Origin: Pseudarthrobacter psychrotolerans
GTDB taxonomy: Bacteria > Actinomycetota > Actinomycetes > Actinomycetales > Micrococcaceae
Assembly: GCF_009911795.1 (NCBI RefSeq)
Contig: NZ_CP047898.1
Location: forward strand, 2,356,001 to 2,420,000
Direction of reading: 5' to 3'
DNA length: 64,000 nt
Shown: in pieces, positions 26,283 through 40,401 of the stretch
Layout of the letters: each line of letters begins with the position of its first letter
Position numbering within the stretch: the first letter of the stretch is position 1
Translations under genes and position numbers: made by a program
The notes under the pieces: generated by a model
Seen by the model: only the letters and a program-made list of their open reading frames with translations
What the model was told of the DNA's origin: nothing
Database searches by the model: none

Positions 26283-27950
26283 ATGAGCGCTCCCGTACTG
26301 GAAATCAATGGTCTCTCAGTCGAATTTCGCACGAATCATGGATGGAAGGCCGTTACGTCAGACGTCTCGCTGGACATCAACCACGGCGAAACAGTTGCAC
26401 TTGTCGGGGAATCAGGCTCGGGCAAATCAGTCACCGCAATGTCAGTACTGAACCTCCTTCCGAAGAACGCCCGGCGGACGGGGTCCGTAAAGTTTCAAGG
26501 CCAGGAAGTCCTCGCAGCCTCAGAGCCCCAACTGCGCAAACTGCGCGGGCAGGGAATCTCGATGATCTTTCAGGAGCCCATGACCGCGCTGAACCCGGTC
26601 TACACGGTCGAGAGCCAACTATGCGAAGCAATCCTTAGCCACCACAAGATATCCAAACAAGAAGCGGCCAAGCTCGCATTGAAGCTTCTGCAGCAAGTAC
26701 ACATGCCCAACCCCGAGAAAAAGCTCAAACACTACCCACATCAGTTATCGGGCGGTCAACGCCAACGGGTCATGATCGCCATGGCCATCTCCTCAGAACC
26801 CCAGCTTCTGATAGCTGACGAGCCGACCACCGCCTTGGATGTGACCGTACAGGCAGAAATTCTGGACCTTCTGCTCGAACTTCAGCAAAAAATGGGGATG
26901 GCAATCCTCCTGATCACCCACGACATGGGCGTGGTGGCAGACGTCGCCAACCGAGTCTTCGTCATGTCCAGCGGCAACGTCGTCGAACAGGCCAAGACTG
27001 AGCAGCTGTTTGCCGCCCCCCAGGCGCAATACACCCGCGACCTGCTCGACGCAGTGCCCTTCCTTGGCCGGGCAAGTACCAGAACAAGATTCGCCCAGGA
27101 ACCCGACCAGAACAGGTCACAGGAAAAATCCAACGTTCTCGAGTTCAAAAATACTGTTATCGAATACCCAGGCCACCGGCGGCAGCCCGCCTTCCGCGCC
27201 GTGGATGACGTCTCGTTCACCCTCAAACAAGGGGAAATTCTTGGATTGGTCGGGGAATCGGGCTCAGGAAAGACCACCATCGGCAGGGCCGCAATCGGTC
27301 TGATTCCCTCCTCAGGCGGTTCCATCCTCGTTAACGGAGCTGACATTGGATCCGCAGACGCCAAAAGGAAACGGGAAATACGAAAGAACGTGTCCATCGT
27401 CTTTCAAGACCCTGCCTCCTCACTGAATCCACGCGTCACCATCGGACGTAGCGTGACGGATCCCCTGCGCTGGACGGGGACAAAATTGACCAACAAGCAG
27501 CTTGACCAGAAAGCGCGGGATCTCCTGGAAAGTGTCCGGATCCCCAGTGACTGGGCCAGCCGATACCCGCACGAGCTGTCTGGCGGTCAGCGGCAACGCG
27601 TCGGCATTGCACGTGCTATCGCCATCGATCCGCTACTTATGGTTGCTGATGAGCCTACATCGGCCCTGGACGTGTCAGTGCAGGCATCTGTGCTCCAGCT
27701 TCTGCTGGAACTGCAGAGCACTATGGGCTTTTCCTGCCTGTTTATCAGCCACGACCTTTCGGTTGTTGAACAGCTCTCAAATCGAGTGGCAGTGCTTAAC
27801 CAAGGCACAGTCGTGGAAATCGGCCAGACCCAAGACATACTTCACAATCCCCAGCAGGCCTATACCCAAAGGCTTCTGGCCGCGGCTCCCGTTCCTGACC
27901 CCGTAGTCCAGCGCCAGAAGCGACTTCAGCGAATGTCACTTGCGGGCTGA
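26283..27950 (+). CDS. ABC transporter ATPase with two fused nucleotide-binding domains
   Basis: The 555-residue protein is a DppD-DppF fusion. The first domain has Walker A VGESGSGKS (about residue 40), the signature LSGGQRQRV and Walker B LLIADEPTTALDV. The second repeats them (VGESGSGKTTIGRA, LSGGQRQRVGIARAI, LMVADEPTSALDV). It powers the importer encoded just upstream and starts one base after the stop of the DppC-type gene. Confidence 0.93.
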   Translation: MSAPVLEINGLSVEFRTNHGWKAVTSDVSLDINHGETVALVGESGSGKSVTAMSVLNLLPKNARRTGSVKFQGQEVLAASEPQLRKLRGQGISMIFQEPMTALNPVYTVESQLCEAILSHHKISKQEAAKLALKLLQQVHMPNPEKKLKHYPHQLSGGQRQRVMIAMAISSEPQLLIADEPTTALDVTVQAEILDLLLELQQKMGMAILLITHDMGVVADVANRVFVMSSGNVVEQAKTEQLFAAPQAQYTRDLLDAVPFLGRASTRTRFAQEPDQNRSQEKSNVLEFKNTVIEYPGHRRQPAFRAVDDVSFTLKQGEILGLVGESGSGKTTIGRAAIGLIPSSGGSILVNGADIGSADAKRKREIRKNVSIVFQDPASSLNPRVTIGRSVTDPLRWTGTKLTNKQLDQKARDLLESVRIPSDWASRYPHELSGGQRQRVGIARAIAIDPLLMVADEPTSALDVSVQASVLQLLLELQSTMGFSCLFISHDLSVVEQLSNRVAVLNQGTVVEIGQTQDILHNPQQAYTQRLLAAAPVPDPVVQRQKRLQRMSLAG

Positions 27951-28272
27951 GATTGCGGGGTGTGGCCCACGCATCAATCGGAGCGGTTATCGCCCAGGAC
28001 TGGATGACAGCGGCTCCGCGGGCACAGGACGCCGCGAACCTGTTCTTCCGGCTGGTCTCCAGCCGCTACGTACACGGCCTCGGGCTGCTACGGTGCCGGG
28101 CCACCAGGCTGCATCCTGACCAGATCGATGCCCAGACCGGCGTCCTCGGCGCACTCACCACACGGATCGAGGAGGCGATGGCATCCTTTCATGACGCCAG
28201 GGAAGCCCCGCCCGCCATCCCCGGAGTCACTCTCAACGTCGCCGATGTCGTCATCGCCGAAGCGCAATACGG
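27951..28272 (+). other. Coding-like remnant between transporter and purU
   Basis: The plus strand stays open across this stretch and reads TAAPRAQDAANLFFRLVSSR, which weakly resembles the C-terminal part of IstB-type ATPases, followed by LHPDQIDAQTGVLGALTTRI and IPGVTLNVADVVIAEAQYG. The open frame then runs on antisense into purU, which is accidental. I see no ribosome site. It may be a decayed mobile-element fragment joined to something else. Confidence 0.3.
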
Positions 28273-29127
28273 TCAGCGCAGAACCACTGTCCGCCCGCCG
28301 TCGAGCATTACCCGGCCTTCACAGTGCCACCGCACCGCGTTGCTCAGCGCCTTGCACTCAGCGTCGCGGCCCACGCGGACGAGGTCATCCGCGGTGTAGG
28401 TGTGGTCCACGTCGATGACCTGCTGGGCGATGATCGGTCCCTCATCCAGCTCGGCGTTGACGTAGTGCGCCGTGGCGCCCACCGTCTTGACCCCGCGGTC
28501 ATAGGCCTGGTGGTACGGCTTGGCGCCCTTGAAGCTGGGCAGGAACGAGTGGTGGATGTTGATGGTCTTTCCCGTCAGCTTCGCCGACAGCTCATCGCTG
28601 AGGACCTGCATGTAGCGGGCCAGGACCACCAGTTCCACATCGAACTCATCCACGAGCTCCAGCAGGCGCGCTTCCTGCGCCGGCTTGGTCTCCTGGGTGA
28701 CCGGGAGGTGGAAGAACGGGATGCCGTGCCACTTGACCAGCTCTTCGTGGTCCGTGTGGTTGGAGACCACGGCCACGATTTCCACCGGCAGATCGCCCGT
28801 GCGGGCCCGGAACAGCAGGTCGTTGAGGCAGTGCCCGAACTTGGACACCATCACCAGGACCCGGCGTTTGCGGCCGTGCGGCTCCAGTTGCCAGTTCATG
28901 GCCCACTCAGCGGCCAGGGGATCGAAGTCGCGGCGCAGGTCCTCGGTACTGAAGGCTGCCTTCCCGGCTGCGAAATGCACCCGCATAAAGAACTGCTGGG
29001 CCTGGCGGTCACCGAAGTGCTTGGTGTCGATGATGTCGCAGTCATGGTCCAGCAGGTAGCCGGTGATCGCATGGACGATGCCCGGGGACTCGGCGCAGTT
29101 GACTGTCAGAACGTGTTCAGTTTCCAC
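28273..29127 (-). CDS. purU: Formyltetrahydrofolate deformylase
   Basis: The 284-residue enzyme releases formate from 10-formyl-tetrahydrofolate and so balances the folate pool. An N-terminal ACT domain (VLTVNCAESPGIVHAITGYL) is followed by the formyltransferase fold with the catalytic Asn-His in GKTINIHHSFLPSFKGAKPY and the Asp in AELDEGPIIAQQ. It starts with GTG right after the stop of the permease gene. It is the last gene of the glycine/one-carbon locus. Confidence 0.95.
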   Translation of the reverse strand: METEHVLTVNCAESPGIVHAITGYLLDHDCDIIDTKHFGDRQAQQFFMRVHFAAGKAAFSTEDLRRDFDPLAAEWAMNWQLEPHGRKRRVLVMVSKFGHCLNDLLFRARTGDLPVEIVAVVSNHTDHEELVKWHGIPFFHLPVTQETKPAQEARLLELVDEFDVELVVLARYMQVLSDELSAKLTGKTINIHHSFLPSFKGAKPYHQAYDRGVKTVGATAHYVNAELDEGPIIAQQVIDVDHTYTADDLVRVGRDAECKALSNAVRWHCEGRVMLDGGRTVVLR

Positions 29128-30621
29128 TTAGCTCTCCCGCTGTGCCTTCGCCTCGGCCAGCTCAGAGTCGGCCAGGGCCTTCTCATCGGCCACGGCCTTC
29201 TCGCCGGCGAGGTCCTTCTGGAACTCCGCGTAGCGGGCCAGGTGGGCCGGGCGCTTGCGCAGGATGACCCAGGCGACGCCCAACAGGACGAACCAGATGG
29301 GGGTGACCAGGAGCGCCACCAGCGTGTCCGGCTGCGTGGTCAGGGCCCACAGGACGAAGGCGAAGAACGCGAAGACCACCCAGACCATCGGGATGCCGCC
29401 GGGCATCTTGTACTTGGACGTGTCGTGCAGGTGCGGGCGGCGTGAGCGGAACTTCAGGTAGCTGGCCAGGATGATGGACCAGACAAACACGAAGCAGACG
29501 GCTGACACGGTGGTGACCATGTCGAAGGCCTTGCCGATGTCCGAGCCCGCGTACATCAGGATGACGCCGGAGAGCAGCAGGATGCAGGAGAGGAACAGGG
29601 CGTTCTGCGGGACCTTGCGGGCGGACAGGCGGCTGAACACGGTGGGGGCGTCGCCCTCCTGCGCCAGGCCGTAGACCATGCGGGAGGTGGAGTAGATGCC
29701 GGAGTTGGCCGAGGACATGGCCGAGCTGAGCACCACCAGGTTCACCACGGTGGCTGCGGCGCCGAGGCCGGCCAGGGAGAACATGGCGATGAACGGGCTG
29801 TGGCCGGCCTGGAACTGGGTCCAGGGGGTGACCGACATGAGGATGATGAGGGCGCCTACGTAGAAGAGCAGGACGCGGATGGGGATGGAGTTGATGGCCT
29901 TTGGCAGGTTCTTCTCAGGGTCCTTGGCCTCGGCGGCGGTGGTGCCCACGAGCTCAATACCCACAAACGCGAAGACGGCGATCTGGAAGCCGGCAACAAA
30001 GCCCATGAATTCGTTCGGGAACATCCCGCCGTGGCTCCACAGGTTCGTGAAGGTGGCCGGGCCGGCGTCGGACTCGAAGCCGCTGAAGATCATAAACAGG
30101 CCCACGATGATGAGCGCGGCGATGGCGATGATCTTGATCAGCGCGAACCAGAACTCGGTCTCACCGAACGCCCGCACGGTGGCGAGGTTCAGGAGCAGCA
30201 GGATGCCGATGGTGACCAGGCCGGGGATCCACAGCGGCAGCCCTGGCCAGAGTTCCTTCGAGTAGCCGGCGATGGCGATCACGTCGGCGATGCCGGTGAT
30301 CACCCAGCAGAACCAGTAGGTCCAGCCGGTGAAGAAGCCGGCCCAAGGGCCCAGCAGGTCGGCCGCGAAGTCGCTGAAGGACTTGTAGTTCAGGTTGGAC
30401 AGCAGCAGTTCGCCCATGGCCCGCATCACGAAGAACAGCATGAAGCCGATGATCATGTACACGAAAATGACGGACGGGCCGGCGGCCGAGATGGTCTTGC
30501 CTGAGCCCATGAACAGGCCCGTGCCGATGGCGCCGCCAATGGCGATCAGCTGGATGTGCCTGTTGCTGAGCTGCCGCTCCAGGTGGGGAGTTTGGGGGGA
30601 AACGGTGGTCTTACTGCTCAC
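29128..30621 (-). CDS. cycA: APC-family amino acid permease, CycA type
   Basis: The 497-residue inner-membrane protein has twelve hydrophobic segments and the signature LSNRHIQLIAIGGAIGTGLF followed by MGSGKTISAAGPSVIF of the D-serine/D-alanine/glycine transporter group. The C-terminus is a charged tail of lysine, alanine and glutamate. In this operon import of glycine or serine makes sense. It overlaps the end of metF by 11 bp. Confidence 0.87.
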   Translation of the reverse strand: MSSKTTVSPQTPHLERQLSNRHIQLIAIGGAIGTGLFMGSGKTISAAGPSVIFVYMIIGFMLFFVMRAMGELLLSNLNYKSFSDFAADLLGPWAGFFTGWTYWFCWVITGIADVIAIAGYSKELWPGLPLWIPGLVTIGILLLLNLATVRAFGETEFWFALIKIIAIAALIIVGLFMIFSGFESDAGPATFTNLWSHGGMFPNEFMGFVAGFQIAVFAFVGIELVGTTAAEAKDPEKNLPKAINSIPIRVLLFYVGALIILMSVTPWTQFQAGHSPFIAMFSLAGLGAAATVVNLVVLSSAMSSANSGIYSTSRMVYGLAQEGDAPTVFSRLSARKVPQNALFLSCILLLSGVILMYAGSDIGKAFDMVTTVSAVCFVFVWSIILASYLKFRSRRPHLHDTSKYKMPGGIPMVWVVFAFFAFVLWALTTQPDTLVALLVTPIWFVLLGVAWVILRKRPAHLARYAEFQKDLAGEKAVADEKALADSELAEAKAQRES

Positions 30622-31441
30622 GTGCTGCTCCTCGAATCAATGCTGGCTGGAGTGCCGTTGGGGATGATGCGAGGCCCGCTTCGTTGGGGACCGCATCGAG
30701 GTTGTTGAAGCTGTAAAGATGGATCCCTGCGATGCCGGGCTGGCTTTCGAGCCCGGCCACCAGGGGGTGGGGTGAGTAGCGGTCGCCGCTGAGCAGCTTG
30801 CGCGCCAGCGGCCCTTTGCGGCTCAGGAACTTCAGGGAACTTCCGACGCCGATCTGCGTGGCGAGTGCCACCAGCTTGGTCCGCGGGACGGACCCCGCCA
30901 CGCCCGCCCAGACGGGCAGGTCCACGCCTTCACGGCGCAGGAGCGCAGCGAAGTCGAGAATTTTGGGGGCATCAAAGCACATCTGGGTGACCACGTGCGT
31001 GGCCAGGTGCTGCTTGTCCTGCAGGGCATCCAGCAGGTCCAGGGCGGCCACGGTCGGGTGGCCTTCCGGGTACCCTGCCACGCCGGCGCGCATCCGGCCG
31101 CCGGTGTACTGCGCGATGTCCTCGAGCACCGGGAGGGCTGACCCGTACGGGCCGGCGGGCTGCTTCCGGTCGCCGCCGATCACAAACACCTCGCCGATGC
31201 CGGCAGCATCGCACTCACGCATGATCCGGGTCAGTTCGGCCCGGTCATGGATGCTGCGCGCCGCCAGGTGCGGGATGACGGTGTAGCCGAGCGCGCTCAG
31301 CTCCACCGAGGTGCGCATGGTCCGCTCGATGCCGTGGTGCGGCAGGCACGTCATGGTCAGTGTGGTGGTCAGCGGAACCAGTGCCCGGACCTGGTCAACA
31401 ATCCCGGTCGAGGGGATGATTTCGATTCTTGTAGGGAACAT
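30611..31441 (-). CDS. metF: Methylenetetrahydrofolate reductase-family protein
   Basis: The 276-residue TIM-barrel flavoenzyme family member fits reduction of methylene-tetrahydrofolate. Visible are LTMTCLPHHGIERTMRTSVE, the flavin-site VFVIGGDRKQPAGPY and ATHVVTQMCFDAPKILDFAA. I chose the ATG at 31441 (MFPTRIEIIPSTGIVDQV). It is somewhat shorter and more diverged than standard MetF, so a role specific to glycine or methyl-group catabolism is possible. It sits between lipA and the permease. Confidence 0.85.
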   Translation of the reverse strand: MFPTRIEIIPSTGIVDQVRALVPLTTTLTMTCLPHHGIERTMRTSVELSALGYTVIPHLAARSIHDRAELTRIMRECDAAGIGEVFVIGGDRKQPAGPYGSALPVLEDIAQYTGGRMRAGVAGYPEGHPTVAALDLLDALQDKQHLATHVVTQMCFDAPKILDFAALLRREGVDLPVWAGVAGSVPRTKLVALATQIGVGSSLKFLSRKGPLARKLLSGDRYSPHPLVAGLESQPGIAGIHLYSFNNLDAVPNEAGLASSPTALQPALIRGAAREQ

Positions 31442-31481
31442 CTTTGGTCCTTTCTGGATCTCGGGGGTCAATATCGGGCGG

Positions 31482-32492
31482 TCAGCCGGCGTGTGCGGCC
31501 AGCAGTGAGCTGGCTTCCTGGCGGGTGCTGCCGGAGGATTCGATGTGGGCGAGCTGGGCGGGGATTTCCCAGCCCTTCTTGCGCATCGCGGTGGCCCAGA
31601 GCCGGCCGGCACGGTAGGAGGAGCGGACCAGCGGCCCGCTCATGACCCCGAGGAACCCGATCTCCTTGGCCTCGTCCTGGAGGTCCACGAATTCCTGCGG
31701 CTTGACCCAGCGGTCCACCGGCAGGTGCCGCTCGGAGGGGCGCAGGTACTGGGTGATGGTGATCAGGTCACAGCCGGCCTCGTGCAGGTCCCGCAGGGCC
31801 TCGGAGATCTCCTCACGGGTCTCGCCCATGCCCAGGATCAGGTTGGACTTGGTCACCATGCCCAGGTTCCGGCCCTGGGTGATGACATCCAGGGACCGGT
31901 CATACCGGAACGCCGGCCGGATCCGCTTGAAAATCCGGGGCACGGTCTCGACGTTGTGCGCGAAGACCTCCGGCTTGGAATCGCAGATCGCCTCGATGTG
32001 CTCGGGCTTGCCAGAGAAATCAGGGATCAACAGTTCGACGCCGGTGCCCGGGTTCAGCTCGTGGATCTTCCTTACCGTCTCGGCGTACAGCCACACACCC
32101 TCATCCGCCAGGTCATCACGGGCCACACCCGTGACGGTGGCGTAGCGCAGCTGCATGGCCAAAACCGACCGGGCCACCTTCGTGGGCTCGAACATGTCCA
32201 CCGGGGACGGCTTGCCCGTATCGATCTGGCAGAAATCACAGCGCCTCGTGCATTCGGACCCGCCGATCAGGAACGTGGCTTCCTTGTCTTCCCAGCACTC
32301 AAAAATGTTCGGGCAGCCGGCCTCCTCACACACCGTGTGCAGGCCTTCCTTCTTGACCAGGTTCTTGAGCTGGACATACTCCGGACCCATCTGGACCTTC
32401 GCCTTGATCCACTCCGGCTTCCGCTCCACGGGTACTGCAGAGTTGCGCTGCTCAACGCGCAGCAGCTTCCGGCCTTCTGGTGCCAGTGTCAT
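31482..32492 (-). CDS. lipA: Lipoyl synthase
   Basis: The 336-residue radical SAM enzyme inserts two sulfurs into octanoyl groups to make lipoate, which GcvH needs. Both iron-sulfur motifs are present: [12 protein letters not shown] for the auxiliary cluster and CTRRCDFC for the SAM cluster (the latter as CxxxCxxC). The C-terminal RSSYRAG supplies the serine ligand. Its presence in the gcv locus links cofactor supply to glycine cleavage. Confidence 0.96.
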   Translation of the reverse strand: MTLAPEGRKLLRVEQRNSAVPVERKPEWIKAKVQMGPEYVQLKNLVKKEGLHTVCEEAGCPNIFECWEDKEATFLIGGSECTRRCDFCQIDTGKPSPVDMFEPTKVARSVLAMQLRYATVTGVARDDLADEGVWLYAETVRKIHELNPGTGVELLIPDFSGKPEHIEAICDSKPEVFAHNVETVPRIFKRIRPAFRYDRSLDVITQGRNLGMVTKSNLILGMGETREEISEALRDLHEAGCDLITITQYLRPSERHLPVDRWVKPQEFVDLQDEAKEIGFLGVMSGPLVRSSYRAGRLWATAMRKKGWEIPAQLAHIESSGSTRQEASSLLAAHAG

Positions 32493-32505
32493 TGGTTCTC
32501 TTCCC

Positions 32506-33903
32506 TTAGCATTCCACTACGTTGACGGCGAGGCCGCCCATGGCTGTTTCCTTGTATTTGGAGCTCATGTCCCTGCCGGTCTCGCGCATGGTCACGATCA
32601 CCTCATCCAGGGACACCCGGTGCGTACCGTCCCCCCACAGGGCCATCTTCGCGGCGTTGATGGCCTTCGCCGCCGCGATCGCGTTGCGTTCGATGCACGG
32701 CACCTGGACCAGGCCGCCGATCGGATCGCACGTCAGGCCCAGGTTGTGTTCCATCGCGATTTCCGCGGCGTTCTCCACCTGCTGGGGTGTCCCGCCCATC
32801 ACCTCAGCGAGTGCACCGGCCGCCATGGACGACGCCGATCCCACCTCGCCCTGGCAGCCCACCTCGGCGCCCGAAATGGACGCCTGTTCCTTGTACAGCA
32901 CCCCGATGGCACCGGCCGTGAGCAGGAACTTTACGACGACGTCGTCGCGGTCTTCCTGCGTGGCTTTGTCCATCCCGGGTGCGAAATGCAGCGCGTAGTA
33001 CAGGACTGCCGGAATGATCCCCGCAGCGCCGTTGGTGGGTGCCGTGACCACCCGGCCGCCGGACGCGTTCTCTTCGTTCACTGCCAGGGCGATGAGGTTC
33101 ACCCATTCCTGCCAGTACTTCGCGTCCCGGTCCTTATCCTCCTTTTCGAGCCGCTCATGCCAGTCCGGAGCACGACGGCGGACCTTCAGTCCGCCGGGCA
33201 GCAGCCCCTCGCGCTTGAGGCTGGTTGCCACACACTCCTCCATCACGGAGTAGATGTGCAGCAGTCCTTCGCGGATCTCCGCCTCCGACCGGGAGGCAAG
33301 CTCATTGACGAACATGACCTCGCCGATGGACAGGCCCTTGGACTGGCACCGGCCCAGCAGCTCCGCCGCGGTGCGGAACGGCAGCGGCAGTTCCTTTTTG
33401 GACTCGTCCAGTTCCTTCAGGGCCGCGTCCTCTTCGCCCTCGCGGACAATAAAACCGCCGCCCACGGAGAAGAACGTGGCCTTGTGCAGGACCTCGCCCT
33501 CTTTGTCGATGACGGTGAAGGTCATGCCGTTGGTGTGCCGCGGCAGGACGGTCAACGGGCGCAGGACCATGTCCTTGACGCCGTAGGGCAGTGGTACGGA
33601 ACCGGCGAGCTGGAGGGTGCCGGTTTCGGCGATGGTGGCGAGCCGTTCCTCCACCTCGGCCGGCAGGATCTTTTCGGGGTGGAAACCTTCCAGGCCCAGC
33701 AGGATGGCCGTCATGGTGCCGTGGCCGTGGCCCGTCGCCGCCAGCGACCCGTACAGGTCCACCCTCAGCCCAGCCACCTTGTCCAAGTGGCCGGAGCCCT
33801 TCAGCTCCTCGGCGAACACCGCAGCAGCCCGCATCGGCCCCACAGTGTGAGAGCTCGACGGTCCGATCCCGACGGAGAACAAATCAAAGACTCCAACGGC
33901 CAT
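32506..33903 (-). CDS. sdaA: L-serine ammonia-lyase, iron-sulfur type
   Basis: The 465-residue single-chain enzyme turns serine into pyruvate and ammonia. It opens with the beta domain ([20 protein letters not shown]) and contains the alpha-domain motifs [20 protein letters not shown] and [20 protein letters not shown] that hold the cluster cysteines. It lies downstream of glyA, so glycine can flow through serine to pyruvate. Confidence 0.96.
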   Translation of the reverse strand: MAVGVFDLFSVGIGPSSSHTVGPMRAAAVFAEELKGSGHLDKVAGLRVDLYGSLAATGHGHGTMTAILLGLEGFHPEKILPAEVEERLATIAETGTLQLAGSVPLPYGVKDMVLRPLTVLPRHTNGMTFTVIDKEGEVLHKATFFSVGGGFIVREGEEDAALKELDESKKELPLPFRTAAELLGRCQSKGLSIGEVMFVNELASRSEAEIREGLLHIYSVMEECVATSLKREGLLPGGLKVRRRAPDWHERLEKEDKDRDAKYWQEWVNLIALAVNEENASGGRVVTAPTNGAAGIIPAVLYYALHFAPGMDKATQEDRDDVVVKFLLTAGAIGVLYKEQASISGAEVGCQGEVGSASSMAAGALAEVMGGTPQQVENAAEIAMEHNLGLTCDPIGGLVQVPCIERNAIAAAKAINAAKMALWGDGTHRVSLDEVIVTMRETGRDMSSKYKETAMGGLAVNVVEC

Positions 33904-34047
33904 GTGCGTTTCCTAACTAAGTAAGTGGTCGGACGGGAGGGTGCCGGACATCCTCTGCATGCTCGGTCGCGAAGACGCCCGCTGGGCGGACGTGACGCTC
34001 CCTTAGACGCATGCTGCCGGATCCCCGGCCCCCTCCGAGGGACCTGC

Positions 34048-34113
34048 TGGCCACGGTTTTCGAAAGCGTGCGTCAGAGCGACGTAGGAGCAGCACGCGTG
34101 AAAACTGTGGCCA
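34048..34113. repeat. Intergenic hairpin element, copy A
   Basis: TGGCCAC-(G)-GTTTTC on the left pairs with GAAAAC-(T)-GTGGCCA on the right, and GCGTGC with GCACGC further in, around a core shared with the second element at 35950. It lies between the end of glyA and the start of sdaA. Core bases match copy B nearly exactly, but the outer stem differs while still pairing. Confidence 0.7.
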
Positions 34114-34140
34114 TCAGGACCCGGAGCCAGCCCGGGGAAA

Positions 34141-35459
<1,319 letters not shown>

Positions 35460-35463
<4 letters not shown>

Positions 35464-35843
35464 AGTTCGCCACCGTTTACTTCGGCGTATTCCTGCGCGG
35501 ACAGCAGCGGACCCTCGGACTCAACGGTGACCTTGAACAGCCAGCCGGCACCGTAGGGATCGGAGTTGATCAGTGCAGGATCGCTCACGGCGCCGTCGTT
35601 GATTTCCGTGACCTCGCCCGTGACCGGGGAGTACAGGTCAGAGACGGACTTGGTGGACTCGATCTCGCCGCAGGTCTCCCCCGCGGTCACCGTGGAGCCA
35701 ACCTCGGGCAGGTCCACGTAGACGATGTCGCCCAGCGCCTCAGCGGCGACAGCGGACACGCCAACAACGGACGGCCCAGAGCCATCAAAGGCGATCCACT
35801 CGTGCTCGGCGGAGTACTTCAGTTCAGCGGCAACCTTAGCCAT
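35460..35843 (-). CDS. gcvH: Glycine cleavage system H protein
   Basis: The 127-residue carrier shuttles the aminomethyl group on a lipoyl arm. The lipoylated Lys lies in the conserved [20 protein letters not shown]. Other family features (YSAEHEWI near the start, [16 protein letters not shown]) are present. It overlaps glyA by four bases and follows gcvT after a 209-bp gap that holds a hairpin element. Confidence 0.97.
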
Positions 35844-35949
35844 GTGTGTGTTTCCTTAAGTTCGGAGTGCAACAAGTGAGAGAGCGTCGGCCCAAAACGT
35901 GCATTAAGTGAGAGCGTCGGGGGCGGTGGTTGGCTCGAGGGGCCGGCGG

Positions 35950-36011
35950 GCCGGGGTTTTCGAAAGCGTGCGTCAGAGCGAGGAACGAGCAGCACGCGTG
36001 AAAACTCCGGC
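35950..36011. repeat. Intergenic hairpin element, copy B
   Basis: GCCGG-(G)-GTTTTC pairs with GAAAAC-(T)-CCGGC around the same core as copy A (CGAAAGCGTGCGTCAGAGCG, then AGCAGCACGCGTG). It lies between the end of gcvT and the start of gcvH. The outer stem sequence differs from copy A but keeps its pairing. Confidence 0.7.
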
Positions 36012-36052
36012 TTGCCGGTTCCGGACCCAACTCAGCCCCACCGCCTTAGGAC

Positions 36053-37165
36053 TTACTTTTGGCGCTTGTAGAACGGCAGGGCGACAACCTCGAAAGGCTC
36101 TGCCTTGCCGCGAAGATCGATGTCCAAGGCGGTGCCAATCTCGGCGTGCTCGACGTCGACATAGGCCATCGCGACCGGGTGGCCAAGGGTGGGGCTGGGC
36201 TGGCCGGAGGTGACTTCGCCAACCACGGCGCCGTCCTTGAGCACCGGGTAGTGCCCGCGGCCGGCGCGACGGCCGAGTCCCTTCAGGCCCACAAGCTTAC
36301 GCTTCGATCCGGCTTCCTTGGCGGCTTCCAGGGCGGAGCGGCCCACGAAGTCGCCTTCCTTGCTCTTGAGTGCCACAACGCCACCCAGGCCGGCCTCGAA
36401 CGGCGACCCTTCGAGGGAAAGCTCGTTGCCGTAGAGCGGCATGCCGGCTTCGAGGCGGAGCGAATCGCGGGAGGCGAGGCCGCACGGAACGATGCCGAAC
36501 TCAGCCCCCGCTTCGGCGACGGACGCCCACAGGGAAGCGGCGCCGTCGTTCGGTACAAAGAGCTCGAAGCCGTCCTCGCCGGTGTACCCGGTGCGGGCCA
36601 GGATGACGTTGTGGCCGGCCACGGTGAGCTCGTTGAACGCGTAGTACTTCAGGTCGGTGACCAGGGCGTGCTGGGCCTCAGCGGTCAGCTTGAGCAGGAT
36701 GGCCTCGGCCTTGGGGCCCTGGACCGCGATCAGCGAAGTGATCGCGGAGGCGTCCTCCACCTTGACGTTGAAAGCCACGGCGCGTTCGGCCAGGGCGACG
36801 GCGACCGTGGGGGCGTTGCCCGCGTTGGGGACCACGAGGTACTTCTCGTCGCCAAAACGGTAGACGATGAGGTCATCGATGATGCCGCCGTCGGCGTTGC
36901 AGATGAGGGAGTACTTGGCCTTGCCGTCCGCGATGGCGGAGAGCTTGCCCACCAGTGCGTAGTCCAGGAACGCGCCGGCTTCCAGGCCGGAGACCCAGAC
37001 TTCGCCCATGTGGGAGAGGTCGAACAGGCCGGCGGCGTTGCGCACCGCGTGGTGCTCGGCCAGCTCGGAGCTGTACTTCAGGGGCATCTGCCAGCCACCG
37101 AAATCGGTGAAGGAAGCGCCGAGTTTCTTGTGCTCTTCGTAGAGAGCAGTGTAGTTCTCAGTCAT
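36053..37165 (-). CDS. gcvT: Aminomethyltransferase (glycine cleavage T protein)
   Basis: The 370-residue folate enzyme releases ammonia from the H-protein-bound intermediate and makes methylene-tetrahydrofolate. It shows the start LGASFTDFGGWQMPLKYSSE, the folate-binding segment FDLSHMGEVWV, and ARTGYTGEDGFELFVPN. It follows gcvP by 22 bp. Confidence 0.96.
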   Translation of the reverse strand: MTENYTALYEEHKKLGASFTDFGGWQMPLKYSSELAEHHAVRNAAGLFDLSHMGEVWVSGLEAGAFLDYALVGKLSAIADGKAKYSLICNADGGIIDDLIVYRFGDEKYLVVPNAGNAPTVAVALAERAVAFNVKVEDASAITSLIAVQGPKAEAILLKLTAEAQHALVTDLKYYAFNELTVAGHNVILARTGYTGEDGFELFVPNDGAASLWASVAEAGAEFGIVPCGLASRDSLRLEAGMPLYGNELSLEGSPFEAGLGGVVALKSKEGDFVGRSALEAAKEAGSKRKLVGLKGLGRRAGRGHYPVLKDGAVVGEVTSGQPSPTLGHPVAMAYVDVEHAEIGTALDIDLRGKAEPFEVVALPFYKRQK

Positions 37166-37187
37166 TGTGAAAGCCTTTCACACGAAA

Positions 37188-40039
<2,852 letters not shown>

Positions 40040-40094
40040 GAAGGAACTCCATAATTCAGGTGGCGCGCTGGGTACGCCACATTGATTCGGGTTC

Positions 40095-40292
40095 CTCCCC
40101 GCTCTGTATTGGACCTGAGAGTTTCCGCGCCAACCTGCTTTTACAGGGTGGCGCTTGCACCGTCGGTGAGTCCGTTGCCGGACTACTTTCCAGAGTTGCC
40201 TAACCGCGGCGGTACGTGGGCCTGAGAGATTCCCGGAGAGGATTTGCTCCTACGGCGCCTGCTGAACGTACCGGCAGGACTCTCCCGCCGCA
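40095..40292 (-). ncRNA. Tandem glycine riboswitch
   Basis: Read on the minus strand, the leader of gcvP holds two aptamers in series. The first opens with GGGAGAGTCCTGCCGG and closes with CCGGGAATCTCTCAGG. The second has AACTCTGGAAAGTAG early on and ends with GGAAACTCTCAGGTCCAATACAGAGCGGGGAGG (given in pieces: GGAAACTCTCAGGTCC, then AATACAGAGCGGGGAGG). These are standard glycine aptamer features. It should switch the gcv operon on when glycine binds. The gcvP start is 56 bases downstream. Confidence 0.93.
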
Positions 40293-40332
40293 GATCAAAA
40301 GCATGTGCCACTTCGTCAGTGACACGTCTCAC

Positions 40333-40361
40333 AGAATAGCCGGATTTCAGGTCGCGTGCAA
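40333..40361 (-). promoter_or_regulatory. Sigma-70 type promoter of the gcv operon
   Basis: On the minus strand TTGCAC (40361-40356) and TATTCT (40338-40333) are separated by exactly 17 bases. Transcription should start near 40326, about 35 bases before the riboswitch. The match and spacing are good for a housekeeping promoter. Confidence 0.75.
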
Positions 40362-40401
40362 GATTTCCGGTGGCGACGGCGTCGCATCACCATCGATTGC
40401 T

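Noticed and set aside
30611..31612. The longer form of the MetF-like protein starting at 31612.
   Set aside because: The extra residues overlap lipA in another frame and are low-complexity; the ATG at 31441 begins at the conserved fold.
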